Numbered from the stretch's first letter, positions 18,545 to 26,961 are shown. The stretch is DNA of 64,000 bases from an uncultured Clostridia bacterium (GCA_944363045.1 CALVTT010000001.1:19151-83150), one strand, 5' to 3'. Notes: generated by a model from the letters alone, not told the origin. Translations and numbers: made by a program.

Positions 18545-18710
18545 CTTTTTTGCGCAAGCGCAAAAAAGTCGTGAGGGGTGGAGTGTTGCGATTTTAACTT
18601 ATTTTATCGCCCGCGAATTCATCTGTCATTCTAAGAACACTAAGCCTCAAGTATGAGGCAAATTGAGTGAGCCAGCGCAAGGGAACCTTGCTTGGCTCAT
18701 TTTATTTTTA
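18545..18710 (+). ncRNA. dispersed structured repeat, copy 1 (three hairpins, stems covary with copy at 38485)
   Basis: It starts 8 nt after tsf. Hairpin 0 pairs 18545-18555 with 18558-18568 across a central AA. A conserved stretch follows (about 18571-18643, including the GCGAT/ATCGC pair and ATCTGTCATTCTAAGAACA). Hairpin 1 pairs GCCTC 18644-18648 with GAGGC 18655-18659, then comes the linker AAATTGAGT (18660-18668). Hairpin 2 pairs 18668-18674 with 18693-18699 and 18677-18682 with 18686-18691, around an internal loop GC/T. A TTTTATTTTTA run follows, so hairpin 2 also serves as the tsf terminator. Function beyond termination is unknown. Confidence 0.6.
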
Positions 18711-19250
18711 GAAGCAACAAAGGGCAACCCTCCTCGCGGGATTTTATTTTAGAAATTCACGAATTTCTTTCGCTGCGCGAAACAAATTCCGTGAGAAAAT
18801 TTCGCGAAAATCTTTTTGCTGCGCAAAAATCTTTCCGCGAGTTTAAGTGCCCTGCGGGTACAAATTGAGTCCCGCAGCGGAGGGCAACCCTCCTTGCGGC
18901 ATTATTGGGGAACCAACTCCCTCAGTCTCGCTTTGCTCGACAGCGTCTCGCGCGATAGAGACCGCGCTTCGGTCAGGAAACGGCGCGCACAATGCGCCGT
19001 TTCCAAGTTCGCAAGTGGTCAAAGCCACACCGTGGCTTTGCCAAGAAAGCACTTGCTCACCCTCAAAGAGGGAGCCACGGGGGTTAGCGTTGTTTCCTTG
19101 CCTCCCTCTGAGAGGGAGGTGCCCCGAAGGGGCGGAAGGAGTTATCTGATCGCAGGCTTCCGCTTGCGGAGCGAACGATTCGATCTTAACAGGCGGTTTC
19201 GGTCGCCTGTTTTTTCGGCTCTCTATTTTCAATATAATATAATTTTCAAA
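18711..19250 (+). repeat. repeat nest between tsf and the cytidylate-kinase-like gene
   Basis: This stretch has no credible gene. In order it holds a decayed hairpin-2 arm (around AGGGCAACCCT, 18720-18731), hairpins with TGC loops (TTTCGC/GCGAAA near 18768 and TTTTTGC/GCAAAAA near 18813), and a third two-hairpin unit (18845-18899). Next come the sequence CTCCCTCAGTCTCGCT (18917-18932), which recurs inverted at about 38711-38726, and small inverted repeats such as GTGGCTTTG/CAAAGCCAC. The word CCTCCCTCTGAGAGGGAGG lies near 19109. It looks like layered remnants of small non-coding elements. Confidence 0.55.
18845..18899 (+). ncRNA. two-hairpin unit, second copy of the hairpin1-linker-hairpin2 module
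   Basis: AAG precedes hairpin 1 (GTGCCC 18847-18852 with GGGTAC 18856-18861, one G-T wobble). The linker AAATTGAGT (18862-18870) follows, then hairpin 2: outer CCGCA 18872-18876 with TGCGG 18895-18899, internal loop GC/T, inner GGAGGG 18879-18884 with CCCTCC 18888-18893, loop CAA. Both stems differ in sequence from the copies at 18641 and 38581 yet pair fully, while linker and internal loop are the same. Confidence 0.55.
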
Positions 19251-19257
19251 GCGGGTA

Positions 19258-19286
19258 TTGATTTTTATGGCGGGGCGTGCTATAAT
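19258..19286 (+). promoter_or_regulatory. promoter of the cytidylate-kinase-like gene
   Basis: TTGATT (19258-19263) and TATAAT (19281-19286) are 17 nt apart, 54 nt before ATG 19341. The gene thus restarts transcription after the repeat nest. Confidence 0.75.
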
Positions 19287-19340
19287 GGGGGCAGAAAGGG
19301 CGGCGAGAGAGCGCGCCCGTATGATAAGGAGGGCAGTACC

Positions 19341-19922
19341 ATGAAGCACAGGATCATCACCGTCAGCCGTGAATTCGGCAGCGGCGGCCGCACCATCGCC
19401 AAGGAAGTGGCGGAAAAGCTGCACATCCCCTGTTACGACCAGGAGCTCATCGAGAAGGTGGCGGAAGAGAGCGGCTTTGCCAAAGAATACATCGCCGAGC
19501 ACGGCGAACACACGGGAAATTGGCTCACCAACGCCTTTGCCGCGGCGGCCTCGTACTACGGGCCCATCGGCAGGGACTTCGTCTGGATGGCGCAGCGCAA
19601 GGTCATTTTGGAGCTCGCCGAAAAGCACCCCTGCGTCATCGTCGGGCGGTGCGCGGACTTCATCCTGCGCGATAAGGCCGACCTTCTGAAGGTCTTCATC
19701 CATGCCGATCCCGCCTTCCGCGCCGACCGCATCGTGCGCGTCTACGGCGAGCGGGAAGATTCGCCCGAAAAGCGCATCCGCGACAAGGATAAGCGCCGCA
19801 TGGCATACTACCGCTACTATACGGACATCGATTGGGGCGTCGCCAAGAATTACGACATCTGCCTCGACAGCGGCACGGTCGGCATCGACCGCTGCGCGGA
19901 CATCATCTTCTCGCTCTATTGA
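19341..19922 (+). CDS. cytidylate-kinase-like P-loop protein
   Basis: This belongs to the cytidylate kinase-like family (Cytidylate_kin2 type), 193 aa. The nucleotide loop at the N-terminus is SREFGSGGRTIAKEVA (residues 9-24), a variant P-loop with GSGGR instead of GKS/T, as is usual in this family. Further conserved parts are the tyrosine-aspartate turn CYDQELIEKVA, IVGRCADFIL, and a helical lid with RDKDKRRMAYYRYY. AAGGAGG precedes ATG 19341; the frame runs open upstream through repeats, which I do not count as coding. The substrate is unproven. It is inserted in the tsf-pyrH interval. Confidence 0.8.
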   Translation: MKHRIITVSREFGSGGRTIAKEVAEKLHIPCYDQELIEKVAEESGFAKEYIAEHGEHTGNWLTNAFAAAASYYGPIGRDFVWMAQRKVILELAEKHPCVIVGRCADFILRDKADLLKVFIHADPAFRADRIVRVYGEREDSPEKRIRDKDKRRMAYYRYYTDIDWGVAKNYDICLDSGTVGIDRCADIIFSLY

Positions 19923-20068
19923 GGGGGAGAGCGGCTCTAACTGCCGCACAAAGCACAACATACCGCGGCGGGAGCGCTAAATAAGCGGCGCTTCCCGTCT
20001 TTTGCGGCGTTTTTCGCCGTAGTTTCATGAAAATCATTCGCAATTCGCGTGCTTTTTCGCCGCGGATA

Positions 20069-20077
20069 TGATATACT
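20069..20077 (+). promoter_or_regulatory. extended -10 promoter of the pyrH operon
   Basis: TGATATACT (TG at 20069-20070, TATACT at 20072-20077) is an extended -10 element; the -35 region is weak. It lies 44 nt before pyrH and probably serves pyrH through cdsA. Confidence 0.6.
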
Positions 20078-20120
20078 ATTAAAAATCGAAGCGCCCTCAC
20101 AGCGGCGCAAAGGGGATACT

Positions 20121-20831
20121 ATGCAGCCGAAATACAAGCGCGTCTTACTCAAACTGTCGGGCGAAGCACTCGCGGGCGACCAGAAATTCGGCCTCAACGA
20201 AGAAGTCATCTCGGGGGTCGTCGATCAGCTCGTCAAAGTGCACGATATGGGCGTGGAGATCGCGCTCGTCATCGGCGGAGGCAACTTCTGGCGGGGCAGG
20301 CAGGGCACCAATATGGACCGCGCCACCGCCGATCAGATGGGCATGCTGGCGACCGTCATCAATTCGCTCGCCATGATGGACGCCATCGAACAGAGGGGCG
20401 TGCCCACGCGCGTGCAGACGGCGCTCAACATGATCTCCGTCGCCGAGCCCTACGTCCTTCGGAAGGCGCTCCGTCACTTTGAAAAGGGGCGCATCGTCAT
20501 CATGGCGTGCGGCACGGGCAATCCCTATTGCTCGACGGACACGGCTGCCGCCCAGCGCGCCTGCGAGATAAGGGCGGACGTGCTGCTCATGGCAAAGAAC
20601 GTGGACGGCATCTACGACAGCGACCCCGCCCTCAACCCCGATGCCAAGAAGTACGACAGGCTCACGTTCAGCGACATCGTCAACAAGGGCCTCAAGGCGA
20701 TGGACGCCACCGCCGCCACCATGTGCATGGAGAACGACATCCCCGTGCTTGCCTTTGCCCTCGGCGAGAAGGACTCCATCCTGCGCGCCGTCTGCGGCGA
20801 GAATTTAGGCACCCTCATCAGCAACGAATAA
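20121..20831 (+). CDS. pyrH: uridylate kinase (UMP kinase)
   Basis: PyrH phosphorylates UMP to UDP for RNA, sugar nucleotides and wall precursors. The 236-aa amino-acid-kinase-fold protein has the phosphate loop LLKLSGEAL (about 9-17), [10 protein letters not shown], the UMP site [11 protein letters not shown] near the C-terminus and [20 protein letters not shown] precedes ATG 20121. It is followed by frr 18 nt later. Confidence 0.98.
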   Translation: MQPKYKRVLLKLSGEALAGDQKFGLNEEVISGVVDQLVKVHDMGVEIALVIGGGNFWRGRQGTNMDRATADQMGMLATVINSLAMMDAIEQRGVPTRVQTALNMISVAEPYVLRKALRHFEKGRIVIMACGTGNPYCSTDTAAAQRACEIRADVLLMAKNVDGIYDSDPALNPDAKKYDRLTFSDIVNKGLKAMDATAATMCMENDIPVLAFALGEKDSILRAVCGENLGTLISNE

Positions 20832-20849
20832 TCATTTAAGGAGACGATC

Positions 20850-21419
20850 ATGGAAAACGAAAAATTGGAAGAGATCTTTTTGGTGCTCGAGGATAAGCTC
20901 GACAAAGTGGTGACAGTCCTCAAAGACGAGTATCAGACCATCCGCGCCGGCCGCGCCAACCCGCACATTCTGGACAGGCTGCAAGTGGAGGCATACGGCG
21001 GCATGAGCCCCCTCAACCAGCTGGGCAACGTCGCCGTCGCGGACGCAAGGTGCCTTGTCATCAGCCCCTGGGATAAGTCGCTCTTAAAGGCCATCGAAAA
21101 GGCCATCCTCGCCTCCAACATCGGGCTCAACCCCACCAACGACGGCAACGTCATCCGCCTCGTCTTCCCCGAACTCACCGAGGAGAGAAGAAAGGAGCTC
21201 GTGAAGCAGGTGCGCCGCATGGGCGAGGACGCCAAAGTCGCCGCCCGCAACGTGCGCCGCGAGGCGATGGACGGCATCAAGAAGATGAAGAACGGCAAGG
21301 AGATCTCCGAAGACGAGGCCTCCAACGCCGAACAGGATGTGGAGAAGGACATCTCCAAGTGCATGGAGGAGCTCGACAAGGCCGTTTCCGCCAAGGAAAA
21401 AGAGCTCATGACCATCTGA
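20850..21419 (+). CDS. frr: ribosome recycling factor
   Basis: RRF splits post-termination ribosomes together with EF-G. The 189-aa protein has the typical helix-rich form with the signature TIRAGRANPHILDRL (about residues 30-44), NDGNVIRLVFPELTEERRKEL and RNVRREAMDGIKK. Length is normal. Its stop codon shares a base with the uppS start (TGATG), suggesting coupling. Confidence 0.98.
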   Translation: MENEKLEEIFLVLEDKLDKVVTVLKDEYQTIRAGRANPHILDRLQVEAYGGMSPLNQLGNVAVADARCLVISPWDKSLLKAIEKAILASNIGLNPTNDGNVIRLVFPELTEERRKELVKQVRRMGEDAKVAARNVRREAMDGIKKMKNGKEISEDEASNAEQDVEKDISKCMEELDKAVSAKEKELMTI

Positions 21420-22114
21420 TGGGGGAGCTTCCCCGCCACGTCGCCGTCATCATGGACGGCAACGGGCGCTGGGCGCAAAGGCGCCTCCTTCCCCGCAGCG
21501 CCGGCCACAGCGCGGGCTTAAAGCGCATGATCGCGCTCTCCGAATACTTCTTTCACCGCGGCGTGGAAGTGGTGACGCTGTACGCCCTCTCGCAGGAAAA
21601 TCTCTCCCGCTCCCAAGAGGAGCTTGCCGCCCTCTTCGCGCTCTTCCGCACCTATTTCTCGGGCAACGTCGAGCGCCTGAAAAAGAACGATCTCAGGCTC
21701 GAGGTCATCGGTGAGCTCTCTCTCCTGCCCGAGGACATCCAAACGCTCATCGGGGAGGGCAGGGAGCGGACGAAGGAGGGGAAAAAGGGCACGCTGGTGC
21801 TCGCCATCGCCTACGGGGCGCGGCAGGACGTCGTGCGCGCCGTCAATGAAGCCGTAAAGGCGGGCAAAGAGGTGACGATGGAGAGCTTTTCCGCCCTGCT
21901 TTCGACGGGGGCGTATCCTCCCTTAGACCTTCTCATCCGCACGGGCAGGGAAAAGCGGCTCTCCAACTTCCTGCTCTATGAGGCGGCGTACGCCGAACTG
22001 TATTTTTCCGACAAGATGTTCCCCGACTTTTCCGATGCGGATGCGGAGCGCGCGCTCGAAGACTATATGACGCGCGACCGCCGCTACGGCAAGGTCAAGG
22101 CGGAAGAAGGCTGA
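21419..22114 (+). CDS. uppS: undecaprenyl diphosphate synthase (isoprenyl transferase)
   Basis: UppS adds isopentenyl units in cis to make the C55 lipid carrier for wall synthesis. The 231-aa protein has the catalytic MDGNGRWA (D13), LYALSQEN, the LLIRTGREKRLSNFL diphosphate-binding segment and the C-terminal ELYFSDKMFPDF. The start is ATG 21419, which overlaps the frr stop by one base. The next gene, cdsA, begins 7 nt after it. Confidence 0.96.
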   Translation: MGELPRHVAVIMDGNGRWAQRRLLPRSAGHSAGLKRMIALSEYFFHRGVEVVTLYALSQENLSRSQEELAALFALFRTYFSGNVERLKKNDLRLEVIGELSLLPEDIQTLIGEGRERTKEGKKGTLVLAIAYGARQDVVRAVNEAVKAGKEVTMESFSALLSTGAYPPLDLLIRTGREKRLSNFLLYEAAYAELYFSDKMFPDFSDADAERALEDYMTRDRRYGKVKAEEG

Positions 22115-22121
22115 GTTTGCC

Positions 22122-23021
22122 ATGAAGAGACTCCTCACGGGTATCGTCTATATCCTCATCCTCCTGAGTGCCTTTTTGCTCAGGAGGTATGTGCATCTGC
22201 TCTTTTTCGATGCCCTCGTGCTGCTCTTTTCGGTGCTTGGCACTTTCGAGATGCTGCGCGCCTTTGAAGGCCGCATCGACGGGCTGCAAAAGGGGGTCGT
22301 ACTGTTCTTTTCCTCGGGCATCATCGTCTGCTATGCGCTGACGGATACCCTCTACCGCAATTTGCAGGAGACGAGCCCCGAGATCGTCAACTATTCCCCC
22401 CTCATCACCTTCGTCGTCTTTATGGCGGGCCTTGCGCTTCTTTTCGGGCTGCTCGTCTTCCGCCACGAAAAGACCTCGCTCGACTCTTTGGGCTGTTCGC
22501 TCATCTGTTTGCTCTATCCCTCCGTCTTTTTGCTCGTGCTCACGGGCTGCAACCATATGCCCGCCTATTCGGAGATCGGCATTTTGTTCGTCTTTGTCAT
22601 CTGCCCCTTTGCGGACAGCCTCGCCTACGTCTTCGGGCGGCTGCTCGGGGGAAAGCTCCCCAAGAAGCTCTCACCCACGGTGAGCCCAAATAAGACGCTC
22701 ATCGGGGGCTTCGGCGGGCTCATCGGCGGGGCGCTGGGCGCGGTGTGCATCTTTTTCGTCTACTACGGCCTTCTGGAGCCCTGCGATCTCAATACGGAGT
22801 GGCTCAACCTCGTCTTCTTCATCGCCCTCGGCGTGCTGACGGCGGCATTTACGGAATTCGGCGACCTCGTGGAGAGCGCCTTGAAGCGCAAGCTGGAAAT
22901 AAAGGACATGGGCAAAATTTTGCCCGGGCACGGCGGCATCCTCGACCGCATCGACTCATCCCTCTATGCGGGGCTCATCGTCTGCTTTGTGCTGACGATG
23001 CGCATCCTCATTACGGGATAA
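22122..23021 (+). CDS. cdsA: phosphatidate cytidylyltransferase
   Basis: CdsA makes CDP-diacylglycerol from phosphatidate and CTP, the entry to phospholipids. The 299-aa integral membrane protein has about eight hydrophobic helices. It ends with the family signature: ALKRKLEIKDMGKILPGHGG followed by LDRIDS (about residues 247-275). FADSLAYVFGRLLG, also conserved, lies near 165. The gene is closely spaced after uppS. A hairpin lies between it and dxr. Confidence 0.94.
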   Translation: MKRLLTGIVYILILLSAFLLRRYVHLLFFDALVLLFSVLGTFEMLRAFEGRIDGLQKGVVLFFSSGIIVCYALTDTLYRNLQETSPEIVNYSPLITFVVFMAGLALLFGLLVFRHEKTSLDSLGCSLICLLYPSVFLLVLTGCNHMPAYSEIGILFVFVICPFADSLAYVFGRLLGGKLPKKLSPTVSPNKTLIGGFGGLIGGALGAVCIFFVYYGLLEPCDLNTEWLNLVFFIALGVLTAAFTEFGDLVESALKRKLEIKDMGKILPGHGGILDRIDSSLYAGLIVCFVLTMRILITG

Positions 23022-23039
23022 CAAGGATAAGAACGAAGA

Positions 23040-23071
23040 GGGCGGCATAAAATAGAGTGGAGCCGCCCTTT
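23040..23071 (+). terminator. probable terminator or attenuator between cdsA and dxr
   Basis: GGGCGGC (23040-23046) pairs with GCCGCCC (23062-23068) and TTTG follows. The T run is short, so partial readthrough to dxr is likely. Confidence 0.5.
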
Positions 23072-23098
23072 GTCATAAATTTTTTTGGGGAGGCGGTC

Positions 23099-24220
23099 AT
23101 GAAGATCGCATTGATCGGCTGCAGCGGCAGCATCGGCAGGCAGGTCGCCGAGGTCGTGCGGGAGCACCCCGCACACTTTTGTTTTTCCGCCCTCATCGGC
23201 GGCAGCGATAAGGAGGCGCTTGAAAAGCTGTGCGCCGAGTTTTGCCCCGCCTTTGCGGGCCTTGCCGAGGGGGGAGAAGCAGAGCTCCCCGTAGGCACCC
23301 GCCTTCTGCAGGGAGCGGAAATTTTAGAGCACGCCTTTGACGGCGCCGACGTCGCCCTCATCGCGGCGGGCGGCTTTGCGGGGCTTTCCTATACGCTGCG
23401 GGCGGCGGAGCTCGGCCTGAAAGTTGCCCTTGCCAACAAGGAATCGCTCGTCTGCGGCGGCGAGCTCGTCACTTCCGCCGTCAAAAAGAGCGGCTCTGAC
23501 CTCGTGCCCGTGGACAGCGAGCATTCGGCGCTCTTTCAGGCGCTCTCCTTCCGCCGCGACGCGCCCTTTTCTAAGCTCATTTTAACGGCGAGCGGCGGAC
23601 CCTTCTTCCGCCTGACGAAAGAAGAACTCAAAAGCGTGACCGCAAGGGACGCGCTCCGTCACCCCACCTGGAAGATGGGCCCCAAGATCACCATCGACAG
23701 CGCCACCCTCCTCAACAAGGGGTACGAGGTCATCGAGGCGCGCTGGCTTTACAACGCGCCCTTTGAAAACATCGAGGCGGTCGTGCATCCCGAGAGCATC
23801 GTGCATTCCCTCGTCTCCTTTGAGGACGGCGCGATGATGGCGCAGCTCGGTTATCCCGATATGAAGCTGCCCATCCAGCTGGCGCTCACCTATCCCGAGC
23901 GGCTGCCCTGCGTCAAAGAGCTCGACCTCGTCTCCCTCGGCGCGCTGCACTTTTACGCCCTCCCCAAAGAGAAATTTCCCTGCTATTCGCTCGCCCTCGC
24001 GGCGGGGGAGGCGGGCGGCACCGCGCCCACCGTGCTCAACGCGGCGGCGGAAGTCGCCGTCCACGCCTTCTTAAAGGAGGAGATCTCCTTCCTTCGCATC
24101 GCAGATACGATCGAGGCAGCGCTCTCCGCTCTCCCGCGCGAGGACGTTGCCTCCTTCGGGCAGCTCCGCGAGACGGACGCCCGCGCCCGCCGCTCTGCCC
24201 GCAATTTTATCTATGACTGA
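23099..24220 (+). CDS. dxr: 1-deoxy-D-xylulose 5-phosphate reductoisomerase
   Basis: Dxr makes 2-C-methyl-erythritol 4-phosphate, the committed step of MEP isoprenoid synthesis. The 373-aa protein has the NADPH loop GCSGSIGRQ (about 7-15), ANKESLVCGGELV, the metal and substrate region PVDSEHSALFQ, SGGPF and KMGPKITIDSATLLNKG. ATG 23099 has GGGGAGG upstream. It overlaps rseP by 8 nt. With uppS next door, the block links isoprenoid precursor and carrier synthesis. Confidence 0.97.
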   Translation: MKIALIGCSGSIGRQVAEVVREHPAHFCFSALIGGSDKEALEKLCAEFCPAFAGLAEGGEAELPVGTRLLQGAEILEHAFDGADVALIAAGGFAGLSYTLRAAELGLKVALANKESLVCGGELVTSAVKKSGSDLVPVDSEHSALFQALSFRRDAPFSKLILTASGGPFFRLTKEELKSVTARDALRHPTWKMGPKITIDSATLLNKGYEVIEARWLYNAPFENIEAVVHPESIVHSLVSFEDGAMMAQLGYPDMKLPIQLALTYPERLPCVKELDLVSLGALHFYALPKEKFPCYSLALAAGEAGGTAPTVLNAAAEVAVHAFLKEEISFLRIADTIEAALSALPREDVASFGQLRETDARARRSARNFIYD

Positions 24221-25481
24221 ACTTCTCGCTTTTGATTGGGGCACGGTGGGTTCCGTGCTCCTTGCCATCCTCATCCTGCTTGCGATGATCACCGTGCACG
24301 AGTTCGGGCACTACATCGTCGGCAAGCTCCTCCGTTTCCGTATCAACGAGTTCTCCATCGGCTTCGGTCCCGCCCTCATCAAGCGGCGCAGCAAGCGGAC
24401 GGGGGAGCTCTTTTCCGTGCGCCTCATCCCCCTCGGCGGCTACTGCGCCTTTGACGGCGAGGACGGCCTCGACGAGGAGACCGCCCTCCAAGACCCGCCC
24501 GAAGAGGCCTTTGAGGAGTTCAAAGAGCCGCAAACGCCCGCTTCTTTGCAGGGCGCCGGGGGCGAGCCCTCCGAGGCGGAGCGGCTCATCCGGGGCTCCT
24601 CGACGGCCGTACAGCCCCGGGGGGAGCCCTTCACCAAGCGGCCGCCGTGGGCGCGCATCCTCGTGCTGATCGCGGGCGCGCTCATGAACTACATCTTTGC
24701 GGTCGTCCTCATCCTCATCGAATTTTTCGCCTGCGGGCAGACGCTCATCGCCGTCTACGAAGCCGCCCCCGCCGAAGGGGAGTACGCCGCCTATTCTCTC
24801 CACGATCAGGACATCATTTTAGAGGCGGACGGGCGGGGCGTGTACCTTACGACCGACCTTCTTGCGGCGCTCCACGGCAAAGAGCAGGGCGATCTCGTGC
24901 CCTTCACCGTCTCGCGCGTCGTCGAGTGGGCGGAGGAAGGCGTCGCCGCACGGCGGGAGCAGATGCAGATCACCGTCATGCTGCGCGCGGACGTGGGGGA
25001 CGCGTCGAGCGCGGATGCCGGCGTCCTATGGCGTGCCATCGGCGCGGCGCAGGACGAGGAGGGGAACTTCCTGATGGCGAACGCCGTCTCCAAGTTCGGC
25101 TTTTTCGAGACCGTGGGTCGCTCCTTCGCCTATTCCTTCAAGATCGCGGGCTCCATTTTCCGCGTCCTCGGCGAGCTTTTGACGGGCAGGCTGGGGCTCG
25201 ACGCCTTCGGCGGGCCGGTGACGACCATCTCCATGACGGCGCAGCTCGCCTCGATGGGCTTTAAGTACTTTTTAGAGATCGCGGGCTACATCGGCGTCAA
25301 TCTCGCCGTCTTCAACCTCCTGCCCATTCCCGCCCTCGACGGCAGCAAGGTGGTCTTTACCGCCATCGAATGGGTGCGCGGCAAGCCCATCTCCCGCAGA
25401 GTGGAGGCGGTCATCCACGCCGTGGGCTTTGTGCTCATCTTGGGCTTTGCGGTGCTTGTCGATATTTTACAATTTGTATAA
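24213..25481 (+). CDS. rseP: site-2 intramembrane metalloprotease RseP/RasP
   Basis: RseP-type proteases cut membrane-embedded regulators such as anti-sigma factors. The 422-aa protein has zinc ligands HEFGH (H29, H33), a PDZ domain (about residues 170-270) and the third metal site in NLLPIPALDGSK near the C-terminus, with about four membrane helices. An acidic, low-complexity insert of about 50 residues (roughly 84-138) separates the first helix pair from the rest and is longer than usual. ATG 24213 overlaps the dxr stop. Confidence 0.94.
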   Translation: MTELLAFDWGTVGSVLLAILILLAMITVHEFGHYIVGKLLRFRINEFSIGFGPALIKRRSKRTGELFSVRLIPLGGYCAFDGEDGLDEETALQDPPEEAFEEFKEPQTPASLQGAGGEPSEAERLIRGSSTAVQPRGEPFTKRPPWARILVLIAGALMNYIFAVVLILIEFFACGQTLIAVYEAAPAEGEYAAYSLHDQDIILEADGRGVYLTTDLLAALHGKEQGDLVPFTVSRVVEWAEEGVAARREQMQITVMLRADVGDASSADAGVLWRAIGAAQDEEGNFLMANAVSKFGFFETVGRSFAYSFKIAGSIFRVLGELLTGRLGLDAFGGPVTTISMTAQLASMGFKYFLEIAGYIGVNLAVFNLLPIPALDGSKVVFTAIEWVRGKPISRRVEAVIHAVGFVLILGFAVLVDILQFV

Positions 25482-25486
25482 AACGG

Positions 25487-25520
25487 GGCGCGCCCGCGGA
25501 CTTTCGTCCGCGGGCGCGCC
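25487..25520. terminator. strong hairpin between convergent rseP and thiT
   Basis: A perfect 14-bp GC-rich stem (25487-25500 with 25507-25520) and a 6-nt loop lie between the two convergent genes. Short T-rich runs flank it, and it probably ends transcription from rseP. Confidence 0.7.
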
Positions 25521-25552
25521 TTATCTTGATCGCAATATCGGGAGTTATTTCG

Positions 25553-26710
25553 TTATGCCTGCGGCTGTGCGCTCCCCGCCTGTTCTGCGGGCGCGGGCTC
25601 GGCGGCGGGCTTTACGGTGTTGAAGCGCCTCATCTGCTTGACGAACGCCCTAGAGCTGAAGAGGATGACTGCCGCCACGATGGCGATGGCGATATCGGGC
25701 AGCACATAGCCCGCCTGATAGGTGAGGCTGTACAGCCACACGGGCTGACCCTCGGGCGCCCACATACCGAAGGCGAACATACCCGAGAGGAAGTGCATCA
25801 CGAAGCGCGAAAGGCCTGCAACGACGCCGCCGAGCGCGATCTGCACCTGCGGCACCTTATCGAGCGCCTTGACCTTCGCAAAGCAGCCCGCAAGGCCGAT
25901 GCACATGAAGGCGAGGGGATAGTCGAGGAGGAACTGTGCGGGGTGCAGGATGTAGGGATCCTGGAACGCCTGCAGAATGCCGTAGATGAACCCTGCAAAC
26001 ACGCCCTTCCTGGTGCCGAACATATAGGAGTAGATCATGAGGGGCACGAGGGAAGCGATGGTGATGGAGCCGCCCTGGGGCATCTTGACGATGCGAAGAT
26101 AGGAGAGGGCAAAGCTCATGGCGATGCAGACGGCGGCGTACGAGATGGCCTTGGTGTCGAAGCCCTTCTTGTCGCCCTTCCCCGTGAGGAAGGTGGCGGC
26201 GAGCACGGCGACGATGGCGACGGCTGCCGAAATGTAGAGCGCGACGGACTCGACATCGTCGTTGGTGGTGCCGTTCATGTCGGCGGCATCGCCCGACTCA
26301 TAGTAGATGCCCATGCAGACGAGGGAGGCAACGAACGCCGCCCCGATGAGCACGCCCGAGATCGCATACGTCACGGCGCAGCGCTTGACAAAGAGCAGCA
26401 CCGCGCTCACGGCGATCGCTCCGATGAGGGAGACGAGGGGCGCAAACAGGGTGAGGGTGATGCCGTCCTCGAGGAAGGTGAAGGTGAGCAGCGTGATGCC
26501 CACGGCGCACGCATAGACGACGAAGAAGATGAGGCTCGCTTTGAGGAAGGGCGCCCTCATTTCGCCGCGGATGAGGAGCACGCAGACGAGGAAGATAAGC
26601 GCCAAGGCGATGGTCGCCCAGAAGCAGATGCCGCGCGCGATGTTCATGGGCGAATCGAAGAGGATGGGGTACCATTCTGCGGGATCCGCCAAAAGGGAGT
26701 TGAGTAACAT
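25553..26710 (-). CDS. thiT: ThiT-type thiamine ECF S component with an extra N-terminal membrane domain
   Basis: The C-terminal part (about residues 190-370 of 385) matches ThiT, the thiamine-binding S component of ECF transporters. It has MPQGGSITIASLVPL, GFIYGILQAFQDPYILHP and QFLLDYPLAF, where the family's ligand residues lie. The first 185 residues hold about five more membrane helices that standard ThiT (about 180-200 aa) lacks. ATG 26710 has GGAGG upstream. A TPP riboswitch and a perfect promoter precede the gene, which supports thiamine import. No ECF ATPase or T subunit is in the window, so a shared module elsewhere is needed. Confidence 0.88.
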   Translation of the reverse strand: MLLNSLLADPAEWYPILFDSPMNIARGICFWATIALALIFLVCVLLIRGEMRAPFLKASLIFFVVYACAVGITLLTFTFLEDGITLTLFAPLVSLIGAIAVSAVLLFVKRCAVTYAISGVLIGAAFVASLVCMGIYYESGDAADMNGTTNDDVESVALYISAAVAIVAVLAATFLTGKGDKKGFDTKAISYAAVCIAMSFALSYLRIVKMPQGGSITIASLVPLMIYSYMFGTRKGVFAGFIYGILQAFQDPYILHPAQFLLDYPLAFMCIGLAGCFAKVKALDKVPQVQIALGGVVAGLSRFVMHFLSGMFAFGMWAPEGQPVWLYSLTYQAGYVLPDIAIAIVAAVILFSSRAFVKQMRRFNTVKPAAEPAPAEQAGSAQPQA

Positions 26711-26765
26711 AAAAAAACCTCCATAATTTTTTGAGTTACCCGCCTCGATGGGAGACCCATCGGAT

Positions 26766-26886
26766 AAAAAAACGCCCGCAAAAGCGCGGGCGGAACTTTT
26801 ACCTTGAAATCCTGTCTTTCGTCCAAGCATTACCTTGCCCGATTCAAGTGGTATCATCTCAGCTTGTTACAGCACCCACGACGGAT
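26766..26886 (-). promoter_or_regulatory. TPP riboswitch with terminator, controlling thiT
   Basis: Read on the minus strand, 26886-26810 contains the THI-box landmarks: GGGTGC, GCTGAGATGATACCAC, TTGAATC, and AGGTAATGCTTGG ending in CGAAAG. Downstream, CGCCCGC and GCGGGCG (26792-26773) form a terminator stem followed by seven T residues. Thiamine pyrophosphate should therefore favour termination. Confidence 0.92.
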
Positions 26887-26903
26887 AATTCATTTGTGCT
26901 CTC

Positions 26904-26932
26904 ATTATAGGGCATCGCCGCGCGGATGTCAA
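26904..26932 (-). promoter_or_regulatory. consensus promoter of the thiT transcript
   Basis: On the minus strand TTGACA (26932-26927) and TATAAT (26909-26904) are both perfect and 17 nt apart. Confidence 0.9.
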
Positions 26933-26961
26933 GGATTTTCGCGGTTTTTTGCCGCTTCCGA

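Noticed and set aside
18816-19340. An N-terminal extension of the cytidylate-kinase-like protein by 175 residues
   Set aside because: The stretch consists of repeats and contains the gene's promoter; the family P-loop lies right after ATG 19341, which has a good ribosome-binding site.
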